DNA of 64,000 nt from Diplolepis rosae. Its lineage: Eukaryota; Arthropoda; Insecta; Hymenoptera; Diplolepididae. Of the stretch, positions 22,834-34,219 are shown one piece after another. The translations under genes and the position numbers were made by a program. Position 1 is the first letter of the stretch, and each line of letters begins with the position of its first letter. The notes beneath the pieces are model-generated. The model made no database searches, was not told where the DNA came from, and was given only the letters and a program-made list of their open reading frames with translations. Where the stretch lies: positions 124,001 to 188,000 of the forward strand of contig JAPYXD010000685.1 of assembly GCA_030998225.1 (NCBI GenBank), given 5' to 3'.

Positions 22834-23590
22834 TCACCAACCAACCAGGAGGATCTCCTTCCTCCTCATTCTTCGGATGGAGAGGACCTCTGCTCCTGAG
22901 TTTTGGGTGTCTACTTTGGCCTTCATGGCTTTCAGGATCTCGGCGTAGGACTCATCGTCCTTCGCCGACACCCTGATAGCATCGCCTGACCTGGCGGCCA
23001 GGGAGCGCCTCGTCAAAATCCCCTTCTCTTTAGGGTCCTGTGCAGAGGGCACAGGGACCCTTTTTCCCTTCTTCTCTTCTTTTTTTTTTTTAATATTTTT
23101 TTTTCTTTCTCTCCACCAGCTGCCATTCCCCAACCTTTTATGGGGTCTGGCGTGTGGTGGTCGCAGCGTAAGCTGGCGATGTTTTGCCCTTCCTTTTTTA
23201 GGGAATCCGATCTTCGAGGGAAGAAGGTGCAACCCTCTTCTCCCCCTTTGTGAGCTTTTTTGGGGTATCTCCCAGAGACGCAGAGCGCGGTCTCCGGCAG
23301 TTACCCATCCTTTTCGAGACGGGGTGGGATTCCAGCCTCTTCTGGATTTCTACCCCGCTTTCTAGTAGGCACTTGTGGGTGTTGAGCATACCGCTCAACA
23401 CCTCATTTTCCTCATTTACCGAATCTTTTACGAAGCCAGGCATGCCCTGTTGGATAACGCTGAGGGCCCTGGCTAACCTTTCCATCTTTTCATTTTGCTC
23501 CTTCAGGAGCTGAAGGACGTCCTTCCATCCCTCAGCTCCAGAAGAAGCACCCAAGTCCATTTTCCCCGCAGTTTTTAATTTTAGTTCCAT
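22834..23590 (-). pseudogene. R1-clade Gag (ORF1), copy B
   Basis: The frames contain VLQLLKEQNEKMERLARALS, GMLNTHKCLLESGVEIQKRL, a lysine-rich low-complexity middle, and SYAEILKAMKAKVDTQNSGA. The order matches copy A. The zinc knuckles are absent because the sequence jumps to the RT. A frame change occurs near 23200. The start MELKLKTAGKMDLGASSG at 23590 is a reasonable ORF1 start, since copy A is similar there. Confidence 0.75.
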
Positions 23591-24530
23591 AAATGTTTTT
23601 ACCAGCGCATCGTGCGTGGAGGAGCAGGTCGGAATAGTTGGGAGCGGGTATACCCTTGGGCCGAAATCCTACCCCGGTTCCCTGAGGCCCAACCTCCGCT
23701 TAGCCGGTCCCGGAATGCGCGGACAGACCGGACTCGCTCTAAGCAACACAGGGTCCGACATCTGTGTTCAATACGCACTACCTGATCAAGGTCCCGAAGG
23801 GGCTGTCTCCTGATCCGGCATGGCACACCACCTCGGAAGAGCTTGTCTTACATCAACCTCGCCTCCTCGTGGGCCCTGAAAGACACCGCTCGGCGACGAA
23901 ATACTCCCAGTGGGATGCCATACGGAAATGATCGTTTGGACTGTTCTTGGTCACAGGCTGCGGAGGCTTTGCAGTGTCCCCTAGGAGATTCCATACGCCA
24001 ATTCGTTCTGCGCCACATTCAAGAGAGAGCCCGTCCATAGGTTCTTCTTTCACATTCGAAGGACACATATCACAGTCATGCGGCGCTGACATTCATTCAG
24101 TTCACTCATTCCTCGCAGGCACTCGCAGACTCATTCACAGTGCCGCTGCCTGGGGCATACATCCTTCTTCATGCATGGGGATAGACGCGTCTATAGCGTC
24201 CCCCGCTTCCAACCTGGGATAGACCTCCATGACCCGAGGGTCGTCTGCTAAGCCTCGCCACCCGTCTTTTTTTGTCATAGCCAAGAGAAGGACTTCGTCA
24301 AGGTCCCAGTCCGAGGGGAGGATATTATCAACAACTATCAGTAGCAATATATCCTTCATAGCTTCCCTTTTTTTATTACCACGAAGATTCAACTTACTAA
24401 CGAGAAACTCAGCCTACTGTCACGTTCCTCGCACGAACCCACCAAAGATGGTAATAGAGGGGATTGACGAATTAAGATGAAGCTCTCCCATGCTCGTCTT
24501 TTCACTGCATTCAACTTGTTCGCGAATTCC

Positions 24531-24752
24531 TTATCGTGCATAAGTTTCCGAATCTGAGGCACTAAATATTGAGTGTGGAAACCGAGTCTTAGCTTGGATC
24601 GTAATATTAAGATTGAAGCAACGTTCGCACACATCCTTGATTTTATCATTCATCATCCGACGGTTCTTTTGTAATTCATATTTGCCACATGCGTAGCGAA
24701 ATAAATCCGAGTTCTTATCGCAATCATCTTTTGTGATGTCAGAGTTGCTCAT
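24531..24752 (-). pseudogene. Cys-rich N-terminal domain of an unclassified insect repeat protein
   Basis: The frame starts MSNSDITKDDCDKNSDLFRY and continues ACGKYELQKNRRMMNDKIKD. It resembles a group of arthropod repeat-associated proteins that begin with a C-x2-C style domain (FCYxCGxY). I recognise the pattern but not a named family. The frame ends at 24531 and the following conserved Cys and Trp positions are absent, so it is a fragment. It lies between copy B and another R1-like gag. Confidence 0.35.
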
Positions 24753-24769
24753 TCGAGAAAAAAAAAAGT

Positions 24770-25200
24770 TACAGCATCTTCGACATCATCCCTATCTTGG
24801 GGATGATGTGACGGATAGTTCCACTAGCACCAATAACCTCTTTCAAGGCCATATTTAGCCGCCCTCTGCCTTCTTGGCAACATTTCAGTTCGACCAGCAG
24901 GTTCTTAGAGCGCGTCTTCCTAATTCCATGGACTGTTTTATTTAGCACCGCTTCTGGGTGAGCATGCCTTGGCTAATCCGGTTTCTGGGACTCTCTGGCA
25001 GCCCTCATCCCAGACTCTCTTAACTCTTTGGGCCCGCGCCAGTTTCTCCTTCCTACCAAGAGCCCTTCGCAGCTGGTTTCCAAATAATTCGGCCCAGCCC
25101 TTTGTGTGCTCGGTATCTTCGCGGAAATGCTTCAATTCGTGCAACATCTCCGCGATACCCTCTCTAATTGGCAGGAATATGTTTTTTTATCCTGCAGAAT
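24770..25200 (-). pseudogene. Second R1/SART-like gag fragment
   Basis: The minus strand encodes IREGIAEMLHELKHFREDTE, WAELFGNQLRRALGRKEKLA and, in another frame, KTRSKNLLVELKCCQEGRGR then EVIGASGTIRHIIPKI. These are blocks of gag proteins in R1-like elements of insects, but different from copies A-C. A small deletion near 24800 joins PKI to DDVEDAV in another frame. Only about 430 bp remain. Confidence 0.55.
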
Positions 25201-25994
25201 TTATCTATCTTTTTTCTTTTCAAAGCAACCGGGCACCACCGTAACTTCCAACTTCCCTCCGAACAATTCTTCGCACATACTTTTATTTAAATCATTTTTC
25301 TCCAAATTATTCCCACGATCAGCAGAATCCCTCAGTACAGGGCCCTTCTATCCGTAACCCAAGGACGCGCCTGGTCGCCTATTCTATAGCCCCCAGCTCG
25401 GTTTCCAAAGGCACCAATACAGGACCGGGAGATACATTATTTTGATTTACCAAACTTTTCCATATTAACTTATGAAAATACTTGTAATAAATTATTCACT
25501 CTAAACTCTCAGTATTGATTTTCAATGCAAAGATAGGTTCGCCAGCGGTATGAGGTTGTCGTTAATGACGGACAAGCAGTATTCCGGCATCAATTTTCTC
25601 TCTGTGTACATAGCCCTGTTTTAGAGTCTTTTAGAACCAAAGACAGTAGCCGACTAAGAAGCCGACTAAGTCAAAAGACTAAGAAGCTCGACCAATTTTT
25701 TTATGAAAATAAAGACACAAAACAAACAGAAGGCTGGTGAAATGCTCAGCCTCTTCCTCTATTGTCCTTTACTCATTCACTTACTTGGCGCTAGTTTTAT
25801 TATATAATAGTCAATCCCAAACCTTCAAGATTTCTTTTACTATTGTTCATGTTTTCATGTGATTGAGAGTTTCAAAGAGAAGACCCTCTCCATACCTCTG
25901 CTGCACTTTCATGAATTGCATGAAAGGATGCAGTACTTGTATAAGGAGGATGATATTTCATTTTGAAGATGCTGTGTATTCATTTTATTTTTAG
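25201..25994. other. Intron 3 end, nothing recognised
   Basis: No coding or repeat feature that I can support before the TFIIF-beta acceptor at 25994. Confidence 0.5.
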
Positions 25995-26138
25995 ATTGAA
26001 TATGCTGAAAAGAAAAAGGCAGAAGGAAAGAAGATGAGAGATGATAAAGACGCTGTTATGGACATGCTCTTTGCTGCGTTCGAGAAACATCAATATTACA
26101 ACATTAGGGATCTAGTTAAAATCACTCGACAACCTATA
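25995..26138 (+). CDS. TfIIFbeta: TFIIF-beta (RAP30) exon, winged-helix domain
   Basis: Exactly 48 codons lie between acceptor tatttttag (ends 25994) and donor gtaagt (26139). They start IEYAEKKKAEGKKMRDDKDA and end KHQYYNIRDLVKITRQPI, the first helices of the C-terminal winged-helix (cryptic DNA-binding) domain of TFIIF-beta. About 30-40 residues of the domain normally follow. I scanned the remaining 37.8 kb and found no exon encoding them, so the last exon is probably beyond the window. Phase is zero at both ends. Confidence 0.9.
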
Positions 26139-26632
26139 GTAAGTTATAACTTTTATATCATCTCAAATAGAGGCAATTGTAATCTTTTGATCATTAATTT
26201 ATTTATCAATTTTAAATGTCTTCTTATATTTAGCTTTTTTCCAGTTTTTAATTTAAGAATGCATAACTAAAAGTATCTATTAAATATTTTTAATGCATCA
26301 AAAGTCAGGTAAATATTGTATCAAAATAGATGTACAATTCATGGCAAATTATTTTTTCTTAGTAATTTTTGATGTTTATTTATTATAGTCAAGTCATGAG
26401 TCGACTCGCTTACAAGTATTATTTTCATTCAAACGCTATAGATGTCCCTACAAATTCTATCTTGAAAACTTATTACCTCTTCTGTTCGGCGCGAAACAGA
26501 TAACTAGTACTATATATTTCGCAACTAAGGAGACTAATATTCATTTTGCAACTGTGGTGTTTGATGATCGAGCAAAGTGAGGGCAACAATCACACAATTC
26601 AAATAAATATTTTTCTTAACAAGCATGATATA
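26139..26632. other. Intron 4 start, nothing recognised
   Basis: AT-rich intron sequence up to the Tc1-type element. Confidence 0.5.
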
Positions 26633-28226
26633 CAGTACAGTCGGAAAGTATTAGAACAAGATAAAAAAGTTGTTTTTCTCAGTTTATCGTATCATTTATT
26701 AAAAAATTATTCACATATTCGCGGTGGTTTTGTACGTTCAATGTAGCTTCATGATTCGAAGACATTTTTAATGCATTTTACTGAAATTTCCATCAAAATT
26801 TATTATAAAGTGGCCTATGGCTGAAAATCGTGAAAAGTGTCCAAAACTGACGCATTGGGTTTTCAGTTGTTTTTCGCACAAAAATCGATTCGGCTGCAGT
26901 TTAAAAGGTTACATGTCAATCATTTAAAAAAAAAAGATCGTATTATCGTGCCTGGTGCATTCAAGTGTCATAAAAAACTGTAAGTCTGTTAATTTGACGG
27001 TCGTTGCATTTATGCATAATTGTGCCCGTTTTTTCGTTGACATAGCCTCAGAATTGTATTTTTCCAGACTGAAAATGGTCAAGCGAAAGGAAATATCTGT
27101 CGAGAAACGGGCCCAAATCATTATTTTGCAAAAAACAGGCAAAAACTATCGAGAAATAGCCAAAATATTGGAAATATCTTTGTGTTCAGTTCATACGGCC
27201 ATAAGAATATATCGGGAAACTGGACAAAATACTAACAAAAAACGATCTGGTCGACCATGAAAGACAAATCAAAGAATCGACAACAAAATATATGCAATAA
27301 GTAAGGGCAATGGACAGAAATCTGCATCAGAAATTCGTGCTGAAATCAATGAAGACTTGGATTCACCAATATCGCTCACGACAGTCAAAGGCCGGCTTAA
27401 AGAAAAAGGTATGATTGGATGCATTGCTGTGAGAAAGCCACTTCTACGGGCAGTAAATAAACAAAAAAGACTGAAGTTCGCTCAAGAACATGTTGACTGG
27501 ACGATTGATCAGTGGAAATCAGTTTTATGGACAGACGAATCAAAATCCGAACTTTTCGGTAGCCATCGGCGTCAATATGTTCGCAGAAAAGTCAATGAAA
27601 GATTCAAACCAGATTGTATTGTGCCAACTGCAAAACATGGCGGTGGCTCAGTACACTCCAATGCCATGCAATACCATCTGGCATCAATTTAATTGGTCGT
27701 GGATTCATTTGTCAACAAGATAACGATCCGAAACATACATCAAAACTTTGTACTTTTTATTTGAAACGAAACAAAGTCACAGGTGACCTTAATATAATGG
27801 AATGGCCGCGTCAATCCCCCGATTTAAATCCCATCGAGCTATTGTGGGAAGAATTGGACCGACGTGTGAGAGATCTAAAGCCAACAAGCCTTCCTGGTTC
27901 CTGGGATTGTTTGAACGAAGCGTGGAATAATATTCCACCTCAAACACTTCAAAAAATCATCGATAGAATGCCAAAATTGTGCGCTGCAGTCATTAAAGCA
28001 AAAGCTGGCCATTTTCAAGAAAATCGCTTGAAGTAACATATTCACTGTTTCCTTATAAATTTTGATGAAAATTTTAGTAAAATGCATTAAAAATGTCTTC
28101 GAATCATGAAGCTACATTGAACGCATAAAACTACCGCGAATATGTGAATAATATTTCAATAAATGATACGATAAGCTGACAAAAACAACTTTTTTTATTT
28201 TGTTCTAATACTTTCCGACTGTACTG
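26633..28226 (+). mobile_element. Full-length Tc1-type transposon with long inverted repeats
   Basis: The element starts CAGTACAGTCGGAAAGTATT and ends with its inverse, flanked by TA on both sides (26631-26632, 28227-28228), the Tc1/mariner target. Inverted repeats are about 175 bp long (26633-26810 and 28050-28226) with few differences, so the copy is fairly young. The transposase (27075-28036) has one in-frame stop and one frame break. It lies in the last visible TFIIF-beta intron. Confidence 0.93.
27075..28036 (+). pseudogene. Tc1-type transposase (DD34E), two lesions
   Basis: The start MVKRKEISVEKRAQIIILQK begins a helix-turn-helix domain ending KKRSGRP. A TGA at 27258-27260, where an Arg codon CGA is likely ancestral, stops it, and the same frame continues RIDNKIYAISKGNGQKSASE. 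Catalytic Asp 1 lies in VLWTDES (near 27530), Asp 2 in CQQDNDPKHT (near 27715), and Glu in NPIELLWEELDRR (near 27840). A small deletion or frameshift near 27665 separates them. The end is FQENRLK. Length is close to the usual 340 residues. Cut-and-paste activity would need an outside enzyme. Confidence 0.88.
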
Positions 28227-28818
28227 TATGTATGTTTATTCGGTACCGAACACATAGCCCCGTAGTAAAAGAAATGTCGTCGATAATTCAGTATTTTGCC
28301 TATCCCCAAAATATCGTCATGCAAGCTAATTCGATGAGTCATACATGTTCATTCATTTCAATTTACATTTCATGTAAATTTATAACTCCTTGAAGTAAAT
28401 CAGAGTGATTGCAAAATGTATAATCTGTTACTATTAATAAGGAGTCTAAAAGATTCGCTTCATTTCGGTGTTATTCATTTATCCCCCGAATTTACCATCT
28501 CTATCCTAGCGGACCCGGTTCTCTCATAGACCAACGAATTCGCTTACCATTCACTGGCCTTGTAATAATATGAATAAGAACAGCAGAAAAAAAGCATTTA
28601 AATTGTTGAAATTGTAATTCTGCTGTTAATTTGATGTTAGAAGGTATCGAAATAAATATCTTAATTTTATTTTTCGGCGTGTAAAAACTAAATGAACATA
28701 ATACCGGTCATTGATGGAGACTTAAATTGCTCTCAGTAGCATTTTGAGCGCTAAGTTTAAAAATAAAATTCAAGATTGGAAAATGCAAATGTGTAAAATA
28801 AATGTATTAAATAATAAG
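28227..28818. other. Nothing recognised
   Basis: AT-rich intron sequence between the Tc1-type element and the foldback element. Confidence 0.4.
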
Positions 28819-29440
28819 GATTATGTAATAATAGTATATTATGTACCTAGGCGCATAATGAGGGTTATTACGTGACAAGCGACAATGCTCACAGGAGATT
28901 GAAGCCAAGGTATAGTCGAGGCTTGGTGAGGTGTAGTCGAGGCGTAGTCAAAGCATAGCTGAGACAAAGCCGAGATGAAGCCGAGGCGCGATCAGTCCTG
29001 CGAGCATTTTAAGCGTGTCTCGTAATTACCCGAATTGTGTGCATTGGCACATATTCTATTTTACGTGACTTCGGCGCATATACGAGTTTTTATGCGTACA
29101 CTCGAATCCAATCTGAAAAGGTCAAAATTGCCGTGATTATCGCCCATCTCACTTGACATTTCGCGAATACTTCCGGCCATTTTGATTTTATCGATCTTGT
29201 GTAGTAGTCACGTATTGTAATAGACGGATGCGCAGTTCAAATGTACAAGGCTTTGTCAGTACGGTGCCAACGCTGTACGAAGGAGAAGAAGAATAAGAAG
29301 AAGATTACGCTCCGCTGTATCGTTATAGGCGCAGGCGCAGTTCAATTTTTACACTACATTCCTCTGTATCGTAATACACAACATTACGCTACCCTCAACT
29401 GTAGCGTGAAAACGAGTTTACGCGCCGGAGGCACATAAAA
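28819..29440. mobile_element. Composite two-unit foldback element, copy 1
   Basis: Same architecture as 48772-49432 but inverted. Unit 1 (about 28846-29046) has roughly 48-bp terminal inverted repeats (gggttattacgtgacaagcg against its inverse near 29020) around a run of degenerate gtagtcgaggc repeats. Unit 2 (about 29058-29440) has ends of the type tttacgtgacttcggcgc and gcgccggaggcacataaa. It contains a gaa/aag-rich stretch at 29279-29307. No coding sequence. No target duplication is visible, so this copy is older or eroded. Confidence 0.7.
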
Positions 29441-29789
29441 GATACGAAATGTCTGTGAAGTCTTTGAAATCTAATTTTTTACATTTTACAGGATGCATCT
29501 TTATAGTTTGTTGTAAAGAAAAAAAGTTTCATTATCCAAATTAATGAAGTTATTCTTATTCCTCCTCGAGAGAAATAATTTAATGAAGTTATTAAAATTT
29601 TCCGAGTTCCTGCTCTAGTGGCCAGATAATCGATTACATGTGTAGATTCGTAAAGATGTTTGCAGCTCTTAGTTAATAATAGGTGTTAATAAATTCTTAC
29701 AATTTGAGTATAAAAAAAAATGCCTTACAACGATATAAATAAATTTCAAGCGTGAAAGATTATTATACTCATAATATAACTCATAATAT
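29441..29789. other. Nothing recognised
   Basis: AT-rich spacer before the R1 scrap. Confidence 0.4.
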
Positions 29790-30700
29790 AACACAGTTCG
29801 GTATGCTGAGACTATTCTCAGCGCCACTCCTCTCTGTGCCGAGAACAGCTTTTTTTGGATAGCATGGTTGCTAAGGGCAATTGTCCAGACCGAAGCTGCA
29901 TAAAGCAGCTTCCAGTACACCACGCTCGACACCAGTCTTCTTTTGGCTTACCTAGGTCCTCAGAATGAGCCGAGCCAAGTTCGCTCCACATTGGATGGCT
30001 TTGGTAGTTGCGGGTCTTTCTTCAAGTCACTAATCTCTTGGTAACTATATTGAAAGCGAGACGCCATGGATCCTTATCGATCTCACCAATCAAGTCTTTC
30101 CAGAACTGCAGTCGGGTTTTCTTTATGCCTTGCCTCAGAGCTGTTTTAGCTGTTCTCCATGCCTCGTGCAGCAGAGTATCACCCTTTGAGTGGGTGTATT
30201 TCCGCAGCGCTATGAGGCATTCGCGACGTAGGACGGACAACAGGTCGTTCCACCAGTACATCAAGTTCTTGGTACGCCTGTACCCCCGACGAGGCATCGA
30301 GTGGTCACATGCTGCGCCCACTTTCCGTCTTGTCGCCTGCACTGTGTCTCCCAACAACTCAGCACACTTCGGCTAACCAAGCTTATCTATGAACCTGATT
30401 TCTTCGAGGTATTCTCGGAGCTTGTCTTTGCTGAGTCGTCTTGTGTTCTAGGAAGGATTCCGTCTTTTAACGCCCCTTCCTGTATTCACAGGGTGACTCC
30501 GTCCCAGTATGCTGAACTCGATGCACTGGTGGTCGCTCAAGGTAGTCACTTCAAGTACGCACCAGTCGTCTATCTTTGAGGCAAGACGGGGCGCGGTAAT
30601 CGTGAGGTCGATAGTGTTTTTTGAGGTTAGGACGAATTGCCGACGTGCTGGGGTCAAATGGGTTACGAATTCGGTTTCAGTGGGCCTGTGTAATGTTTCT
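29790..30700 (-). mobile_element. R1-clade non-LTR fragment, copy D
   Basis: The minus strand encodes endonuclease C-terminal sequence (LTITAPRLASKIDDWCVLEV, then LSDHQCIEFSI, 30640-30500), the endonuclease-RT linker (MPRRGYRRTKNLMYWWNDLL, KDPWRLAFNIVTK, 30357-30022), then, after a deletion, RT C-terminal sequence (LYAASVWTIALSNHAIQKKL, 29930-29820). It is more diverged than copies A-C. No 5' or 3' ends are seen. Confidence 0.75.
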
Positions 30701-30715
30701 GGCAAAATTGTTTTA

Positions 30716-31095
30716 TTTTATTCAAAATAGTCCCCTTCGAACTTGATGCACTGCTTTGCACGATCAAAAACCAAATTGAAAGACATTTTTATATCATCAA
30801 TATAAATTTTGTTCCTGATTGCGGTCGTCGACCTTTCAATGTCTTCAATGTCTGCATAACGCTTTCCTTTCACGGCCTAATGTAACTTTCCAAACAAATA
30901 GATATCACACGGAACCAAATAAGGTGAATACGTGGAATGTTTGATAGTCAAAATGCCATTTTTGGCACAAAAAAAGCGCTATTAATGTCAATTGATGAGC
31001 TGGTGCATTATTGTGCAACAGGCTCCAACAGCTTTGGTCGTTTAGCCCTTTGGAACGGAGATTCCGGGTTAAAATAACATCAAATGATGTACTAA
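30716..31095 (-). mobile_element. mariner relic 2 (transposase C-terminal part)
   Basis: Minus-strand translation in shifting frames gives LHNNAPAHQ (second catalytic Asp region, Asp lost), HSTYSPYLVPCDIYLFGKLH, KRYADIEDIERSTTA and finally FDRAKQCIKFEGDYFE with a stop near 30723. This is the C-terminal half of a mariner transposase. It begins just after R1 copy D, and no inverted repeats were found. Confidence 0.65.
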
Positions 31096-32189
31096 AAACA
31101 ACTCCTTCGGATAATAATCTTTTAATATATATGCTCCAATTTTTCTACGTTTCAAAACCCTAATAGGTTTTTTCTTCAAAAATACATCAATTTGCCACAT
31201 TTTAAAATTATTCTTAGTGTCACATTAAATTATATAAATTCTTCACATTCTGGTGACAATTCTGAATAAAGTGTAATTTAGTATCAATGAAAAAAATTGT
31301 CAATGATAAATCAATAATATAATATAAATAAATTCCCACTTCAATTAGATGCGCGAGCGTCTCTATTAGCGACCACGATCTATGGTAATTTAATCGATAC
31401 ATTAGAAAAATTTCCTTTGATTGACAACGATAAGATCGAGCCCAAAAAATACACATTTACAATCTAGGAATTGTAGAAGATGGTCTGAGAGCTGCTTTAA
31501 AACCTTTCTTTTCTTTGAATGAGTTTTCTGGCTGTTTTCCTTTTTCTGTTTTATTTAATCAGCTCGAAAGGCGCCGCCTACAAGGAACGCTATGTTACCA
31601 TCGCACGTCAGAGGGGTTCACGAGTGAGCCATTGAAGGCATCATCTGACGCGCGAGGCACCCGAGACCGGCGTATTTGCAGACCTGACAATAGATCGGCC
31701 ATGTGCTTAATTAGGGCCATTTTTTAAAATTTGTAATTATTTCTTTTACTTAGCCTGAACATCATTGTGAAATCATCGCAATTTAAAGTCCGCCTCTCGA
31801 CGTTTTAAGCCAATTGGGCAAGTTTATCTGTTGACGCTTCAGCTTATTGGTTGCCTGGCGCCGCGCCGTCGTCCTTACAAGACGAATCACCCGCGTAAAC
31901 CTGAGCTTCTATGCGTGCGCTAGATTTTCTAGCTGATGAAGTAAAACTGCGCGACACATTTGACGCTCGGCTCTATTCTGTCATTGTTAGAGGGATCAAC
32001 CTCGTTTAGTTCCAGGGGGTTTCCTACAAAAATTTAGAATCTTTTTTCGTTTCTTATAAATCTCCAGGCGTTGGACGCCACATTGATTCAAACCTTTTTT
32101 TCTTAAATTTTCTTGATTGTATCGAGCCGGGGGCTCTGCCCATGATTTAAAATATATTCTACCTCTCACTAGCCACACATTTTTCCCAT
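31096..32189. other. Nothing recognised
   Basis: A somewhat GC-richer patch at 31560-31960 has no identifiable coding or repeat content. Confidence 0.35.
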
Positions 32190-32525
32190 TTCTTGGGCAA
32201 TTTGTGAATACCGCATCAAAAAAATCCCTTTCTTTTTCGAGGCAAACCAGTCATCAAGCCAATTTCAAACATCTTCGTAAAAATAGAAGTGATTGAGCGG
32301 CATGGGGTAACACCTCCCAGTTGAGTTGATGGTAGCGTTGGGCATTTACAATTTCACCAGGTTTCAACATCTCATAGCAGATGATACCCTGCTAATCAAC
32401 GATTTCTTGCGTTTAGAATTCTCGAAATATATCGACTTTTCATCGCCAGTCACAATCAAATGGAAGAACGACTTTCTTTTTCGCCATTTTCTTCAAATTA
32501 AATCAGAAACTCAGAGTTTTCCGCA
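32190..32525 (-). mobile_element. mariner relic 3 (internally deleted)
   Basis: The minus strand shows LHLIVTGDEKSIYFENSKRK (first catalytic Asp, TGDE), GIICYEMLKPGEIVNAQRYH, WEVLPH and then FYEDVWNWLDDWFASKKKGF and LPKKWEKCVASE. The order is that of mariner transposase with the second-Asp region deleted and several frameshifts. No inverted repeats were recognised. Confidence 0.65.
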
Positions 32526-33565
32526 TATGCTTTTTTTTGGCAAAAAACTAGACATAATTACTAAAGCAAAAATGTATGTTCTCATATGAAATTGCTGACG
32601 ATGTACACTGATTAATGTTCACAGATGTCAAACTTATAAGAAAAAAAAGTATGGCGTGTCCATGGTAGCTTAATACGCTCACTAACGTCATCTATGGACA
32701 AATAGCGAATTTAAGCGTATACACCTAGTATTTTTATTTAATTTCAAATGCAAGAGCTTTTATATCATGGGTTAGGCTCCTAACTTTAAATCCCTGATCC
32801 GGTACTCCTGAATCCTTTCACCCTAGCTGGCACCTTTTTTTTGCTTGCTTCGCTTTTTTGTGTGCGCAAAGCTTTTTTTCAGGCTAAACAACATTATGAA
32901 TTCTGGTGAAGACTCGACCGTCTCATATAAGTTATATAGGAAATGAGTTACTTAGCAAAAGATGTCGTGTAGCATTTATGAGTAAGCTCAAATATCCACA
33001 ACTCTACGTCGAATGGGCGTTGAACGATGATGATCTCGAAGTTACTGAAGATGTACTAAATAACAGGTGCTTTTATAGACCTTTTTTGGTCGATACTCCC
33101 TTGATAAGTCTTTTTTAAGGTAGTTCAATACTAAGTCGGCGTTGGCACGACGTTGACCTGACTTCTTTTCTTTTGGTTGATGTTGCCACATCATAAAACA
33201 TGTGACGCGGCTGATTTTAAACTGAACGAAAATATTAACAACTAACAAAATAAAGATTTCTGAGAAAAATAAATAAATAAATAGGTCCCTAGATCGCGCA
33301 CTGTTAAATTATGTCCAGGAATTAACAAAGGGGACCACTAAACCTGATGCCTGGGCGCCAGTCCTTCACAGGATTTCCTTCAGAACACTAACTATTCAGG
33401 CTTGTTGTAAGATGAACTGATTCTGAGGATTGGGACATTAGTTAGGGGATATTAAAGAGAACGGGACAGACTCTATACACAGTATGATCTAAAATCAGTT
33501 GGCAGGTCACAAAATTACACACGTTTTAATGACAATAGTTTTTGTGGTTATGTCGCAAAAACATA
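32526..33565. other. Nothing recognised except a short simple repeat
   Basis: A taaa repeat lies near 33265-33284. A frame at 32906-33118 is not identifiable. Confidence 0.35.
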
Positions 33566-34219
33566 ATGGAACAAAGAGCAAATATTAAATTTTGTTTTAA
33601 ACTCAATAAAAGATTTACTGAGACTTAAGAATTATTGAAAAAAGTTTATGGTGATGATTGTATAAGTCATATTCAAGTTTACATGTGGTTCACACGATTC
33701 AAAAATGGCCGTAACGATTTAAATGATGATCCAAGACCTGGACTACCAGAAGCACCAAATCGTGCTCGGTTAGTGGAAAAAGTACGTGAAATAATCGCTA
33801 TCGATGCAAATTTCACTGTGAGAATCCTGGCAGAAGAATTAAATTTATTTTACTGTACAATCTACACAATATTAACTGAAGATTTGGGTAAAAGAAAGGT
33901 CTGTGCACGTTTTGTTCCACATCAGTTAAATGTACCACCTCACAAGACCAAAAAAGTCAACGAATTTTTGGTGAAAAAACAGACTTGTGTCATCGACCAC
34001 CCTCCGTATTCGCCTGATCTATCACCGTGTGACTATTTTCTGTTCCCAAAACTGAAAACTGCAATGAAAGGAGCTTTTTACGATGACGTTCCAACCATTC
34101 AAGCAGCTGTGACACAGGTGCTAAAGAACATCCCAAAAACCGAGTTTAAAAAGTCTATGGATAAATTGGTTAAGCGTTCCAAACGTTGTGTTAAATTAAA
34201 TGGATCCTGTTTTGAATAA
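33566..34219 (+). pseudogene. mariner transposase relic 4 (catalytic centre deleted)
   Basis: From ATG 33566 (MEQRANIKFCFKLNKRFTET), with a TAA at 33626-33628, the frame continues LLKKVYGDDCISHIQVYMWF, NDLNDDPRPGLPEAP (HTH and linker), then jumps from LGKRKVCARFVPHQL to VNEFLVKKQTCVID and HPPYSPDLSPCDYFLFPKLK, ending VKLNGSCFE. About 100 residues with the first two catalytic Asp are missing, but the frame stays open across the deletion, so the deletion is in phase. The last Asp (SPCDYFLF) remains. No inverted repeats were recognised. Confidence 0.8.

Larger units (their letters stand above)
21145..24315 (-). mobile_element. R1-clade non-LTR retrotransposon, copy B (gag joined to RT)
   Basis: Minus-strand copy with 5' UTR (about 23600-24315), gag (23590-22834), then directly RT (22726-21350) and part of the C-terminal finger. 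The gag knuckles, the whole endonuclease and the start of RT are missing: gag ends KEILLVGW near 22834 and RT sequence follows at once. The 3' end is cut near 21145, inside the finger region, without a poly(A) tail. It lies in TFIIF-beta intron 3. Confidence 0.85.
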
